Origin: Ceratothoa steindachneri
Taxonomy: Eukaryota > Arthropoda > Malacostraca > Isopoda > Cymothoidae
Assembly (NCBI GenBank): GCA_963969495.1
Contig: OZ018318.1
Coordinates: 173,898,294-173,962,293 of the forward strand
DNA length: 64,000 bases
Direction: 5' to 3'
The notes beneath the pieces were generated by a model. It had not been told where the DNA came from and did not search any database. It saw only the letters and a program-made list of their open reading frames with translations. Positions 1-11,740 of the stretch are shown here, one piece after another. The position numbers and the translations under genes were made by a program. Numbering within the stretch: position 1 is the stretch's first letter; the number at the start of each line of letters is the position of its first letter.

Positions 1-500
1 CAGGAAATCAAACAAAGGAATAGCAGATATTTCTAGTCGCTTCCAACAGAAGCATCAAATTTGTTTTATTGTAAAATGCTAACAAAAAAGCCTTTTTACC
101 ACATACCTACTAAAAAAACGTAAAATGTAAGCAAAGGTCAAAAGGAGCTTACAGGAACTCTAATTTCATCTTTATCATTGATCCATTTGCTTGTACCTAA
201 AAGTGGTGAATATCTTGCTTGGAAATCATAGTGGATAAATGAAATGCCCTGCTTTAGATAATTTCTCAAATATGACCGCTGTAATTATTTAAAAATTATA
301 GTCAGCACCTTAGATTTGCCCTCGAATTACTCCAATATATTTGTCAATAAATATATTATATACTATTGTATTTAGGGCAAATTACCACAGAAAATGCATG
401 AAAAGCCTTTTGCTTATTTCTCTAAAGATGAATTAAAAGAGTACCTGAGACTTCTTTTCTTACTCCTGGTGTGCGTTTTCTCATTTACGAACTAATTTCC
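1..500. other. AT-rich DNA, nothing recognised
   Basis: I see only AT-rich sequence with short open frames. No motif, repeat or RNA gene could be supported. Confidence 0.6.
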
Positions 501-539
501 TCCGATATAAATATATCTTGCAGTAGGTCTTCGGAAGCA

Positions 540-985
540 AATAATCAAACTTCATTCAAATGGATTATTGTCAAGGACTATTTCTGAGCAAGCTGAAGTA
601 CCTTATGTAACTGTAAGTTCTATAATCCAAACGCATCGCGACTATGGAATCCCTTCCAACTTGCCAAGAGCCTGTCCTCCTCGAAGGATTAACGCTCGGT
701 CCCGACATTACAAGCTTCAAAATCTAAAAAATATTCCAACGATTACTAATGAATAATCTTCAAGCTACCTGGAATTGTCAGGGACTAGGGTGAGTAAAAG
801 AGGTATTAGTAGAGAGCTAAATCGTAATGATCTTATTTCTTTCACTTCCCACAAAACTCCATCTTAATAAAAATACGTGAAACTAACCGTTTAAAGTTTT
901 TCAGTGAACATCATGAAATTGAACTTTGGAATAATGTTATTTGGTCAGATGAGACAAAATACAACTTTAGGGCCAAATAGATTCT
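540..985 (+). pseudogene. Tc1-like transposase relic
   Basis: The first 62-codon open stretch resembles the N-terminal helix-turn-helix and GRPR-type linker of Tc1 transposases: an ISEQ-type helix, TVSSIIQ-like recognition helix, then an NLPRACPPRR linker. About 150 bases on, another frame reads FSEHHEIELWNNVIWSDETK, the family's signature around the first catalytic aspartate (WSDE). The two parts are in different frames, with stops between them and at AK-stop soon after, so no protein can be made. The second half of the catalytic domain (DNAPxH, NSPDLNPIE) was not found downstream. Terminal repeats were not identified. This would have been a cut-and-paste transposase acting in the nucleus; here it is a fossil fragment. 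Confidence 0.8.
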
Positions 986-989
986 CGTC

Positions 990-2875
990 ACATTTGGATA
1001 GCATAAGGAACTGCTATTCTTCTTAATATGACATCGCATAAATGCTATTGAAATAATTTTACGTTATACATATATGTAAAAATATATTCTTGAGTCCAAT
1101 AAGTATGACAGCAGTTTTAATGGTAAAATGCCGTTTCTTAAATAATGTTCAATCACTTGTTCAAATTTTCTTATTTACGTATTAGTTCTAATTAGTTGTT
1201 GAAAATTTGATATTTTATCCTAAATTGGCTAAATACTTTTGTGTAAGATTTGAATTTCTGTCCAGGAATTAACACGCTCTTTATTTTATAGGTGGAACAA
1301 GAAAAAAAATACATTGACCACTTAACATTTCAATAAAAACCTCCTTAGGATAAATAAGGAATTAACGCATATTTGAAATTTGAAAGAATGCAGAGTTGCA
1401 ATAATAAAAACTCCGAAATTATCAATATTATATTAAAAATTTATATGTATCACAATTTTATGTCATATTTTTCTGTTTTCATCCCCACTATGTGTGAAGA
1501 AAGGACTAACTTAATTTTAGGTTAATAAAATAACTTTTAATATGTACCACGCAACGGGTAGTGGATGTGTAGAGGTCGTGTATTAATCATAGGAGCCGAA
1601 TATATATAGAGGGGATTATAAGAAAAATGAATTTTACCAATTAACAGATTAAATTCCATTCCATAGGCGAAAATTCCTGTCCTTTTATAACCCTCCAATA
1701 TGTCACTTGTTTAAACACTTCCATTATCATAGAAGAAGAAATTAAAAATATAAGACCGGTATAAAACATTAACGCCGACTTTTGTATTTGAAAACAAAAC
1801 TTGGTTTTATTTATGCCGGATGATAAAGTTTGAATAACTACTGAAAATTAATCAATTTCCGTCTCGCACTCGCGTGATCAGTGAAGAATAATCAATAACT
1901 AAACAGTTCTATCCAGGATATACTATAATTTCTCAATAATTTAATATACTAATTTTCAGTACTCTTACAATCTTTTGACCATTACCTTAAGATGAGTCAT
2001 ATTCAAGGAATAGTTGAAGAAGCAACCTTTTAATCATGCAAACTCTATTGACAATTAAATCTATCGACATTTACCGAACCCATGCAATTATAACTAAGTT
2101 ACTAATTAACAGAAGTTATCTCGTGACGAATAAAAATCGAGGCCAAATAAATGGCATGAATATATAATGATTTATGGCTACCGAATAAATAATTGTAATC
2201 CAGGATTGAAACAAAAATGTGAAATAAAATCTAACAAAGAACCACCAAATATTCCAAGATCTTGCATGATTTGATTTCTCTTTTGATCTATTTTAAAATA
2301 TGAATTATGGATTTTTTTATTTCCCTTTGTAAACACAAAGTTACTACAAAATACAACAAAATTCCAAACTGTATTTTTCTGTAGAAACCATTCAGACATT
2401 CGCGTATTGCAACATGTAGTGTAGACATACATATTTTGTTTAGTTAACTAAAAAAATAAAGTTCATTTTGATCATTACATAAGTACAGACTAGTTTTGTT
2501 TATTTCAATGCGGCCTTTGTGGCTTTTCCCCTATAATTGCATCAAACTTTGTTAGAGCTCCTGCCTTAGTTCAAGAGTATTAGTTCGTTTGGTCGTTTGG
2601 AATTTCAAATGAAATAAAATAAATAAATCAAAGTCACAAAAGGTAGATCTCGAGATCACGAAGGATGATCCGGGCCAAAAACCATCCTTCGATCGAAGAT
2701 TGTCACATTAAGCCTATGAGATATTTGTTTTACCCAGTGAGAAGGAGATCTATCGGACTCACAATGCAATTTATTACTTAGACATTTAGATAGAACCTAT
2801 GGCCAGAATTTTCCCTCATTATAGTAAGTTATCTTTTAGTTGAGGCAATTTTATTAAAGAAATAAGCGAGAAAAA
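990..2875. other. AT-rich DNA, nothing recognised
   Basis: No coding or repeat signal is supported. A short 9-bp stem (GAAGGATG / CATCCTTC) occurs near 2660-2690 but has no other support as a feature. Confidence 0.55.
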
Positions 2876-2879
2876 TTAC

Positions 2880-3060
2880 CTGTGCCAATAGCAGCGCCCA
2901 AATCCTATTTAAAAGCTAGGTCTGTTAATGATGGTGATTAAGATTCCATTTTGACCTAAAATGTGTCTCATCAGACCAAAACATTAGACGATTGCACTCA
3001 TTTTTATAAAACTTGTAAACAATATGTGTGAATCGTTATCGAATTCACACAAACAAGTCC
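2880..3060 (-). pseudogene. second Tc1-like transposase fragment
   Basis: Read on the minus strand, one frame gives NRLMFWSDETHFRSKW, which is the WSDE block of Tc1-family transposases containing the first catalytic aspartate. Stops follow within about ten codons and the flanking sequence loses similarity, so this is a small relic of perhaps 60 codons. It differs from the 0.5-1.0 kb relic (WSDETKYNF), which suggests a separate, older insertion in the opposite orientation rather than a duplicate. No inverted repeats were found. Confidence 0.6.
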
Positions 3061-4590
3061 CAAGTTTCTTCCGTTCAACGAATTTTATTTTTCCCTTTGG
3101 GTATTATTAAAATTATTATTATATATCAACGTTACATGAATGAAATTCACAGAAAACTTACGTAGACATTTTTAGGTGTTTTTCCACTTCAACGTCACTG
3201 CACATTAATCTCTCTCATTTACCTTAAACTTTATAACCCTTACCATTTAAACCTTATTAATGCAGAAAATAAGGAGCGATATTATTGGATAGTAATTGAT
3301 TCTCATAGAAAATAGAGTTTTTTAACTTAAGTGAAGGAAGAATCTTACTAGATTTCAGTCTGTTATCAGATTTAAATATAATTGGTAAAGTTTTATCAAA
3401 TTATGGTAATGGGAATCAATTACCGAGCTATTGGGCATAACTTGAAGAAAAATATTTGACTTCAAAGAAAATAGCTCATATATTTATAGGTTACCTGCGA
3501 TTTGTGATAAATTATTATTTGGTATTTCCTTTCACCTAATTAAGCTAAGTAAAAGAAAAACTATATATATGCTCTAATATGGTTTAAATATAAGGTATGT
3601 TGCCTATAGAAAATATATTTGCTAAAAATAGGATATTTAAAAAATATAATAAATAATAAAAGTTTACCAATTAAATATCAGCCAATTAGGATATTAAAAA
3701 TTGCCTATAATTTGAGAAATCATTTAAACTGCTCCGAGTAGTGATTTTATTAAAGGGTTTTAATGACCGAGCAGAGAAGCTTTAAGATTTTAAAGTTTTT
3801 TGTCTTGTCCCGGAGATTTTAATCTATTGATTTTTGGTGAGTATTGTTGGCTGTGAGCCTCTTTATACTCTTCAGCAAAGTTTTCATATTTAATTGATTT
3901 GCTCAGGTAAATAGAAGCAGTGCCTAAATTGAGTATATTTGGGAAATTTATTTAAGCTTGGCTGTTTGTATGTATTAAGATTTACACAACTTAGTAAAAA
4001 AGAAATATCGTAATAATAATCACCTTTTCAAATATATTTGGGGGGGAGGCAAGTTCCAAAAAGGTGCTTTTGGAAGTTTTTTCTTAGGTTATTACAAGCG
4101 CATGATATTGTAATATATACCATTTTTAAAGTGATTTAGAAATTAAGACTTTACCCCATACCCCCCTTTAATTGTATGGGGTTGCACTCCGCCCACATCA
4201 CCTGCTATTTATAAATAAACTTGTAGTATTAATAATTCCAAAGCCTAGGATTAAATTCCAAATCAACTTCCATTGCCAGATGTTATTAGGCCTCTAGATT
4301 TCTTGACTTTAGACATATAAGCTTTGCATCCGAATGCTATTTAAATCATTCATATTTTCTTTAAAATTGATTAATAAGAAATATCCATATCATATTTTAA
4401 TTCAGAATAAAATTCCCTTACAAATGATTTATAATATAGTATGATGCGATTCCAATTAACAATGTGGCTTTTAAGATGGCGGCCAATGCATTTTTCGTCT
4501 TAACATCATAATTAAAATTTGCCCGCCATAATTTGTGAAAATTCTATATAGTCTATATCTTTGATATACACGATATAGCATTTGCTTATT
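3061..4590. other. AT-rich DNA, nothing recognised
   Basis: No gene, RNA or repeat is supported in this stretch. Confidence 0.55.
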
Positions 4591-4895
4591 TTTACCTGCG
4601 GCGAAGCGCCAGGTCAAGGTGTCGCTTTTTTGCAAAGGGAGTTAAGTTTAATTGTACCCATTTTGAGCAATGAAATGACCCATATGGCCATGGGACATAT
4701 GGTTATTCACCCTGGAGATTTCGAATCTGCCAGTGGATTTGGTACTGGGTGGTGCCGTCTGGTGGCAGAAGCCTTATTTAGCCATTTAAAGGCACTTGTA
4801 AGTGGTTTGAACCATGGGAAACCATCAATGCAATAACCATTTATCATCTTATCACAGAACAACCCAGGTCATTGGAGTGACTTTCCTTCTTGTTT
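4591..4895 (+). repeat. unnamed dispersed repeat, copy 1
   Basis: About 300 bp match the reverse complement of 42340-42643 almost base by base. Shared blocks include TTGTACCCATTT, TGGAGATTTC, AGCCATTTAAAGGCACTTG and CCATTTATCAT. The left edge is an imperfect palindrome, ACCTGCGGCGAAGCGCCAGGT, in both copies, and similarity stops abruptly to its left. The 84-codon open frame inside is not open in the other copy, so I do not call it a gene. A short non-autonomous element (SINE or MITE) is the likeliest explanation. I do not recognise the family. Confidence 0.75.
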
Positions 4896-7401
4896 AAAAT
4901 AGAGATATTCCTAAAAAAGCGCCCACAAAAATCAAGGGAGGGCATTTTCTTGGATTTACCCCAGTCATTTTGAAAAATGTTTTCCCAGCTTCTATTGCAT
5001 AAATTTAATCCAAACATTTTTAAATTGTGTAAAAGACATACAATAAATTTATAATCACAAAAATTACATTTAATTATAAAGAAATAAGTTTGTTATATAA
5101 AAAGTCTAATTGTCCTCATTAACCGAACAAATATTAGATCTTTCTTTAAAATAAAGCATCCGGGTACCAAGGAATAAGAGTCTTATTATATATTTATGTT
5201 GTCAAGTGCGTTTGCTAGAAACATGCATCAGAATCTCCGTGAGTATTCTTAAGGCAATATTTTGTTCACATATGCGCATAAGTAATAGAAAGGGCAAAAT
5301 ACTTGAAACCAACTAAAGTAAATTCAATGATAAGAGATCTTAGAAGAAAATGTAAATTCGATATCTCCATAAGTAACTTTTTAATTGTATATTCACCTTA
5401 ATTTCCCATTACTAATCGAATCCTATAAAAGTTATACATCCAATAACTCTCCTCAAATTTGAAGAGTCATTTAGTGTCGGTTCCCCTTTTAGTTTCATTA
5501 ATTTGGGGGGAAGGTGTGGGTTGTAGTATAATGTTTGTCAGGTCAAATGTGTAATACCAAACCCACACACAACTGAGTAAAGTTCCGTTCTCGTCTGAGA
5601 GAAGAAAAACTGACTCAACTAAAATGGTGATCCAGGAAGCAACAGAATATGACGTTATATAATAAGGCGTATCTTCCCGAAGAAAGGTAAATAGTTAAAT
5701 ATTTAGGCTTTGATACTAATCATCATCATCCCAAACTTTATAATTTAAGAAGGGTTTTTTTTTTAGTATTTGAATAATAATTTCATCTTAATTTGGTTAT
5801 GACCTATGTTTTTTATCAAAGTTAATTCTAATAATTCTTTTATAATATTATAAAACAAAATGATCAAGTTCAGAGAAATAAAGAAGTATCGAAATTTGGG
5901 GAATGTTTGAAAACCCAAAGAATTACAAATGGTGAAGTTCAGAAAATTTATTTTTATATATCTTTTTCTTCTATAACTATATTTTAGCAACGTGATATTT
6001 CGAAAGGAAAGAACCTTAGTTTAGAGCTCCTTTTTAAAATTATTAAAATTGGCGAAGTTCAGAAATTTCTTTAAAATTTAACCATAGCTGCTTTTTTTTT
6101 ACATTAGAAATTTTAATCGTAGTAGCAAAGCGCAAGCTCCCGCCGTAGGGGGGAGTGTTGAAGCCATTGCCTGGTATTAAAGGTTAATAGATCTAAATTA
6201 TACGACATATTATGTCATTAAAATATGTTTCTCTTATAATTTATTAAGCCTACGCGATTTGCCTTATTGCAACATTTTTATTATTGAGAATCAAACAAGA
6301 ATTATTTGCAACGATATTATGATTCGTATTTTCTGAAAATTTGCCAAGACTGTTGTTCAGATTAACCACTTGAATATCGCATTTGTGATGTTTTAATTGT
6401 AATTTTAGTATAAAGGTTTCGTCTATGAGATCTTATGCAGGAGGGACAAGAAAAAATAACTTCCTGCCCTTTTATATATATTATATTGGAAAAATTCAAT
6501 AAATATTTTCTTTCTACTGTTTTTAATTAATTGATAAATAAATCTGACGATGCAAAATAAATATTGGCTTTATTTTTAAAAGCCAACTACACAATAGTTA
6601 CATCGTAACGGCGAAAAAATAGGAATTATAAATTTAATATTGGTATCATTTTTGACAGCACGGATATAAACTGTAATGATATTTATACAAATATAGGTAA
6701 ATATTAAATTCATTCTTGAAAAAAAAATTAAAAGTAATTGAGTTAGGAACTTCAATTTATATTTCCATTTAAACTTTTCGGCAAACTTCTTTTAATCTCG
6801 CGAATATTTCAGAAATTCTTTTGATGAAAAATCTCGAAATTTGATTAAAAATGCCTAAGAACTTGGAGGAAACGAGGTAATTTTTGATATTTGTAAATTA
6901 GTGGAAAATTACCTCAGAAGGAGCCATTATTAGGATTACTGTCGATAATTATATAGTAGACGACGAGTGTGTCTGGTACGATATCCAGATTATTTCGACA
7001 TATTTGCTTTATTAAATTAGCATGAACTAAAGACGTTTGACAAGAGGTAGAAGCAAGGAAAGACAGCATTGTAAGTTACTCTTGGATTGGATATCTTCAT
7101 ATACTTCTTTAATTACAGATACCGATGACAGTTCGTTATCAGTGCTTTTCCAATCTAAACCCATGCATTTTCATAATTTAAATAATGCTACCTCTGCTGC
7201 TTCACATTTCTATAACTATTCTAAAAAAAATTATGTTTGTATATACTGTTAATTTTTAATTTTATATCCTTGAAAATGGGTTCATACCCGAAATGTCGAT
7301 ATCAAGGAGTTAAAATACCATAATTGACATCCTAATTGCGGAGTTATTTATCATAAAAATACGTATTCATACGCCAGGCAACATACAACCCCATTGCTCT
7401 C

Positions 7402-7402
<1 letters not shown>
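4896..7402. other. AT-rich DNA, nothing recognised
   Basis: Contains short open frames (for example 5763-5990 minus and 7037-7252 plus) that are AT-rich and match no family I know. No repeat with another part of the window was found. Confidence 0.5.

Positions 7403-7498
<96 letters not shown>
7403..7498. repeat. (AT)n microsatellite
   Basis: About 96 bp of uninterrupted AT dinucleotide. It produces spurious long open frames of alternating Tyr and Ile. Confidence 0.98.
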
Positions 7499-7520
7499 CA
7501 TGAAAGACTCGACGTATAGG

Positions 7521-7610
7521 TGAGAATGGATGGGGAGAAAGAAAAGTCCAGACACTACAATAAAGAGCTCTGTGTAGTGTTTGGACTTTTCTTTCTCCCC
7601 ATCCATTCTC

Positions 7611-7611
<1 letters not shown>
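7521..7611. repeat. long hairpin between two (AT)n tracts
   Basis: A 39-base arm (7521-7559) and its inverted copy (7573-7611) differ at a single position and are separated by a 13-base loop that itself contains AGAGCTCT. (AT)n lies close on the left and directly on the right. The arms are not AT-rich, so this is not a by-product of the dinucleotide repeat. It could be a fold-back repeat or a replication-born palindrome. Confidence 0.95.

Positions 7612-7668
<57 letters not shown>
7611..7668. repeat. (AT)n microsatellite
   Basis: About 58 bp of AT dinucleotide with one AAAT interruption, next to the 3' end of the non-LTR copy that follows. Confidence 0.97.
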
Positions 7669-7671
<3 letters not shown>

Positions 7672-7689
7672 AGTGAAACCACTGTATAG

Positions 7690-8402
7690 GAGCTAAAAGT
7701 TTTGTGAGGTCGAACACATTCGTTTGAAAAATTTAAGCGGTACGCGCAAAATCTTTGGGGAACGTTTATCATTTTTTGTTTTACTTTACCTCCTTTTGCA
7801 AATACAATGTACGTTAGAAATATTCTTAACACGAAAATTTTAGAAGTCATTCTGAAAATTGACTTTGTTTAAGTGGGGGTGCATGTGAGGGGAGGATGAT
7901 AGGGTGTGTGGAGAGATAGAGAAAATAGACAAGTGGAGAAGAGAGAAAGAAGTGTGGTAGAGGTGCAAAGAGATGCCTAGGGTCTGGTGATCAGACTTAT
8001 CACTTTTAATTATTTTCTTGGATGCGTGTATTCATTCATTTGTTGTATTGGTTTTTTGTAATAATTATAAAATTATAATTATTATGGCGTTGAAGCCCTT
8101 TGTCTTAGCAACTTTAGTTTTTTTGGTTTATGTTGTGCATTGCTTATTTTGTATATGTTTTAAATACATTTAAGTGCGTGCTTATTGTTTTTGTTTTATT
8201 GTATGTGTGTTTTAATAGTATTTTTGTTTCTTCTTTCTTCTTTCTTCTTTGGTTGTTTTCTTCTTTCGAAGTTAATCGTCGTAATCGGGGTTTTTTTTCT
8301 TCTTGGTAGGGTAGTCTTTTTCGGTAGTTTGTCGTAGTAATTTTCGAGTTTTCTTGTTCTTATTTTGGTTCTTGATTTCACAGGTATTTTTTTTTTCTCA
8401 TT
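7690..8402 (-). other. 3' UTR of non-LTR copy A
   Basis: Non-coding, pyrimidine-rich on the element's sense strand near its end. It contains the family motif AAAGGGCTTCAACGCC and, closest to the (AT)n, about 150 bp shared with copy C. In non-LTR elements the 3' UTR is where the RT recognises its own RNA, so the conserved motif is a candidate binding hairpin; that role is inferred. Confidence 0.7.
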
Positions 8403-10200
8403 TTACGCATAGAACGGTACTTCGTCTCCGCCAGCCACTCGGTTGGCGGAGCTGGGGAATCTGGGGCGACAATCAGCTCTTCTGTTCTGGTTAATCATCT
8501 GGATGATTTCATCACTCAGTTCTCGATTAACCAGATCCTGCATTTTCGGGGTCCGTTCTTCAATGACTTTGTTAATGGGAATTATCCCCGCCTCTCTGTG
8601 CAGGTCTTTTTGCCGTCTTCTTTCATGCTGCGTGTACCCGTTATTAGGTACATGCATTTATTTTGCACTACTTGAAGACGCCTCTTTTGTGTTTTTGAGA
8701 CACAGGAGAGGGTAGAGGCAGGGTAAAGCAACGTAGATCTTACAAGGGCATTGTAGATCTTCTTCTTGTTGCTTTCACGTAGATTTCTGAAACTATATAG
8801 AGTTCTGACAGCGGACGAGGCTCGAGAAATTCTTTCTTCGACGTGCTTTTTGTACCCGGTAGAGGTGATTTTCATACCGAGTACATTGCATTCGTTGGTG
8901 TAGGGGTATCGCGTATCCCCCACACGCACGTCTGCCCTTAAGGTGCGTCCGATGAACACCACCTTGAATTTCTCTTGGTTTGTTCTTATTTTCCACTGAG
9001 CCTCGTAGTTGTTAAGGTTTGCGATTTCCATCACTGTGATGCGAGCTTGCCACGGCGCATTCCTCCATGGAGATACGATTATCTGGCTGAAATCATCGGC
9101 ATATTGAATATTAAGGGAATTGGGGTACACAGGGTCTGGGACGTCCGCGGTGTATATCGAGTAAAGGGTGGGGGACAGAAACCCACCCTGCGGGAGGCCC
9201 GCATTAAGCGGAAACTTTGGTCCGTCCGTGCACCCTAGACTGACATACGCCGCACTCTCCATGACATAGTCACAGAGAGTTCTTTCTAAGTTTTTACTTA
9301 GACCCAGCCGTAAGATCTTATACTGCATGCCCCGCTGCCACACCTTATCAAACGCCTTTGACACATCCCGACAAACGATATCCACATAACTCCTGTCCCG
9401 TTTGGCTTGGGAAAGCTTTTCCGTTATGACATTAATTTCCATTTCCGTACTTCGCTTCTTTCTAACCTCGAATTGGCAAGGGTGTAGAGGGAGTTTCCTT
9501 CCAGGTGAGACACCAGTCTTCCGTTGAGGATCTTCTCAAAGAGTTTCCCGCCAAATTCCAAGAGTGAAATTGGGCGGTAGCTCTCTCTCAACGTAGGGTC
9601 CTTTCCATGCTTGGGCGAGAAGATCATTTTTGCAGTCTTGTAAGCATCTGGAAAGTACCCTGTATTTAGACATGCGTTAAAAATTCGTCTCATTCCTTCA
9701 ATGATTTCAGCTGGTGCCTTTTCGAGGTTAAGTTTCGTAAGCCCCGATTGGCCTGGGGCTTTCTGTCGAAATGAGCGGAGTGCGCCAAGGATCTCTTCTT
9801 CAGTGATCTCGGCGTCTCCGTTACGCAGTCTATCCAACTGGTGATGAGGATGCGTTCGATGTATTTTCGTGTTAAGCTCGTCTACGATGTTGTTTTCGAA
9901 CTCTATATCAAAATCTTCGTTTTCATTTTCCGATATGCTGAAGATTTTTTCCCAATAACTCCGGATTATCACTTCGATGATATTTCCTGCAGTTTCAATG
10001 GATCCATCTCCTTTTTGGATTTCCATTTTCTTCTTTTTTCCAGATGATCCTCTGAGACTTTTGACTTTTTTCCAAAAGTCCTTGGGAGATGCATCTTGAT
10101 CGAGGCTCTCGATCGCATCGTCTCATTGTCTCTGTTGTTGTTCGAGGATCAACTGGTTGAGCTCTTCCTTGATCTCTCTACTTCGTTGTAGTGAAAATGG
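8403..10200 (-). pseudogene. non-LTR ORF2, reverse transcriptase part (copy A)
   Basis: Reverse transcriptase of the Jockey/I superfamily, which copies element RNA at a nicked target site. From N to C one sees the finger region (PKHGKDPTLRESYRPISLL, then GKLFEKIL), QFxxRKKRST, motif A (DVSKAFDKVW), motif B (GLPQGGFLSP) and motif C (YADD), then the thumb/C-terminal region (LQVVQNK). The catalytic aspartates are intact. Damage: a one-base frameshift near 9470 just before QFEVRKKRST, another near 8600 in an A-run after TRSMKEDG, and an in-frame TGA near 10110. The endonuclease domain and ORF1 are absent. Protein similarity to copy B is clear (LERxLCDYxME, PQGGFLSPxLY), so both belong to one family. 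Confidence 0.9.
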
Positions 10201-10261
10201 ATTTCAGCCGTGGTTAGATGTAAACAACTTGAGCGTTATTAATTTTTTAAATATATCGTGG

Positions 10262-10445
10262 CGCTGATTGGACAATTATTGCAGTGCTTATGTCAAAAAG
10301 CTGATTGGTCAATTTGTTATTTCAAAAATGAACATAAGTGTGGCGATTAAATGTATCTCAATCCTGATTGGTTGAATTTTGTAGTATTATGAGTAGATGA
10401 AGTGACTATTTATATAGGTGTACTTTTGTGAAAAAGTGTCAGTAC
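10262..10445 (+). promoter_or_regulatory. RNA polymerase II promoter-like block
   Basis: Three copies of CTGATTGG (10264, 10301, 10364), each an inverted CCAAT box, are followed by TATTTATATAGG (10407-10418) and a TCAGTA initiator with its A at 10441, about 30 bases after the TATATA. Order and spacing match a classic CCAAT/TATA/Inr promoter reading rightwards. An AAG|GTAGGT splice-donor-like site occurs at 10715. What it drives is unclear: no open frame follows, so it may be the 5' end of an element or an untranslated first exon. The call rests on motifs only. Confidence 0.5.
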
Positions 10446-11229
10446 ATTCTGCTTTCATTGCCTTAGCTAGTCTGCTGTACCAATTTTTTCGAAATCTTTG
10501 CAAACTGAACTTTTGTAACAGTGAAATTGTGTGACTCACTTCGAGTAGTGAAAATAAAAACTGGTTAAAGTGAAAAAAAACACGACACGTTTGAAAAGTG
10601 GACCACTAGTATTCGATCTAGGAAGGTGAAGGGCGAAAGCTTCCCTCCTTCGTTAGATACAAGGACCGGAGCCTCATCTGGCCTATCCACAAGCCCGAAG
10701 AAAGAAAGATTAAGGTAGGTTCTATAAAATTACTTGGACCTTGGCCTCTAGTTCTCTCTTTTCCACCCTCCCTCTTTTCTAAACCGTCTCTCAGTGCATA
10801 CATATATATACATATTCATATCCTAATATCATCTGCTATCTTACGATAGGATGCAGGATAAATGAGGGAGGCTCTCCGCATCACTTTTCGGTTCTTCTCG
10901 GAGGGTCCAAACCAAGACAGAGGAAAGGTATTTAAAAAGGTTTACGGAACACTGAGCATTGCACTGGTTAGGCTTATCGACATCAAAAAAGGTTACTTGG
11001 CCATTGAGCGAGGGATGCCGACTGTGAAGCTTGACCTCAAGCAAAGCCTTTAAATGCCTAAAAACTATTAATCTGTGTAAGAGAATGAATACCCCCAACC
11101 TTACAATTGAGACGCTGTTCTATAACCACAACGTCCTCTCTTTGGAGACCGTGTAGCCCGACCACCTAACCTCCTTCCCTCTCTCTTCTCGTCTCGAAAA
11201 GAAGATGAACGGCCGCCCCAGGACCACAT
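10446..11229. other. possible transcribed leader, no gene seen
   Basis: Lies downstream of the promoter-like block. It contains a donor-like AAG|GTAGGT at 10715 and short open frames (10862-11053 plus) that I do not recognise. Confidence 0.3.
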
Positions 11230-11740
11230 ACTGCACTAATCAGCTCAAGTCGGACCCGTGGCCCTAACATCGGTTAAAACAGCAAGATTTTCCCTGAAAA
11301 TGGGATCCAACTTCACCGCATATGAGAAATTAGAAGAGCATCGTCCTAAAGTCAGAAGGTCCCTTAGGGCTAGTGGACTGACTTTCTGAGAAAAACCGTT
11401 AGAAGAGGAGACGTAATGCAGCCTTTCCACGCATCTTCTTCCCCTCCATTCCCTACCCCCAGTTGGGTGGTGATTATAAAATCAAATAACTTTGGAAAAA
11501 AGAGGTAGATTACGAGAGTCGCCAAGGCGACAAAGATCGGCAAGAGGCGTGGCTACCAAAAAAAGGGACTTGAAGAAGCTCATCTGGAACCAGTTCGTGG
11601 TGGTCACACCGAACTTTAAGTTAACTTGATTTAAGAAGCAAGTTTATTAACTCTCTTCAGCGAAACCCCCTATCCTGGTGTATCCTAAAACAAAGAGATA
11701 TTCCTCGCATTTGAGGAATACCCCAAGTGAACTCATTCTA
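11230..11740 (+). repeat. old LTR-like sequence related to the 31.8-36.7 kb element
   Basis: Several blocks align in order with the LTRs of the later element: GGGATCCAACTTCACC versus GAGATCCAGTTTAACG with AGAAATT following, GAGAAAAACCGTT, AAGAAGAAGCTCATC-like, GTGGTCACACCGAACTTTAA, GTTAACTTGATTTAAGAA, and TATTCCTCG. A TATAAAA (11472-11478) stands where the LTRs have TATAAA. Divergence is high and ends were not found, so it is an older or related family. Direction is the same as the intact element. Confidence 0.6.

Larger units (their letters stand above)
7690..10200 (-). mobile_element. non-LTR retrotransposon copy A, 5'-truncated
   Basis: A minus-strand copy containing the RT half of ORF2, a stop, and a roughly 700-bp 3' UTR. 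Its 5' edge near 10200 falls between the endonuclease and RT regions when compared with copy B (12.4-16.8 kb), so it is a typical 5'-truncated insertion. The 3' UTR shares blocks with copy C (22.15-23.33 kb), such as TTTTGCAAATACAATGTA and GGGGAACGTTTATCATTTTT. All three copies keep a motif close to AAAGGGCTTCAACGCC (here 8084-8102). The 3' end lies beside (AT)n. Confidence 0.85.

Noticed and set aside
7367..7850. Open frames of 116 and 149 codons with long Tyr-Ile runs
   Set aside because: They are translations of (AT)n; no protein signal outside the repeat.
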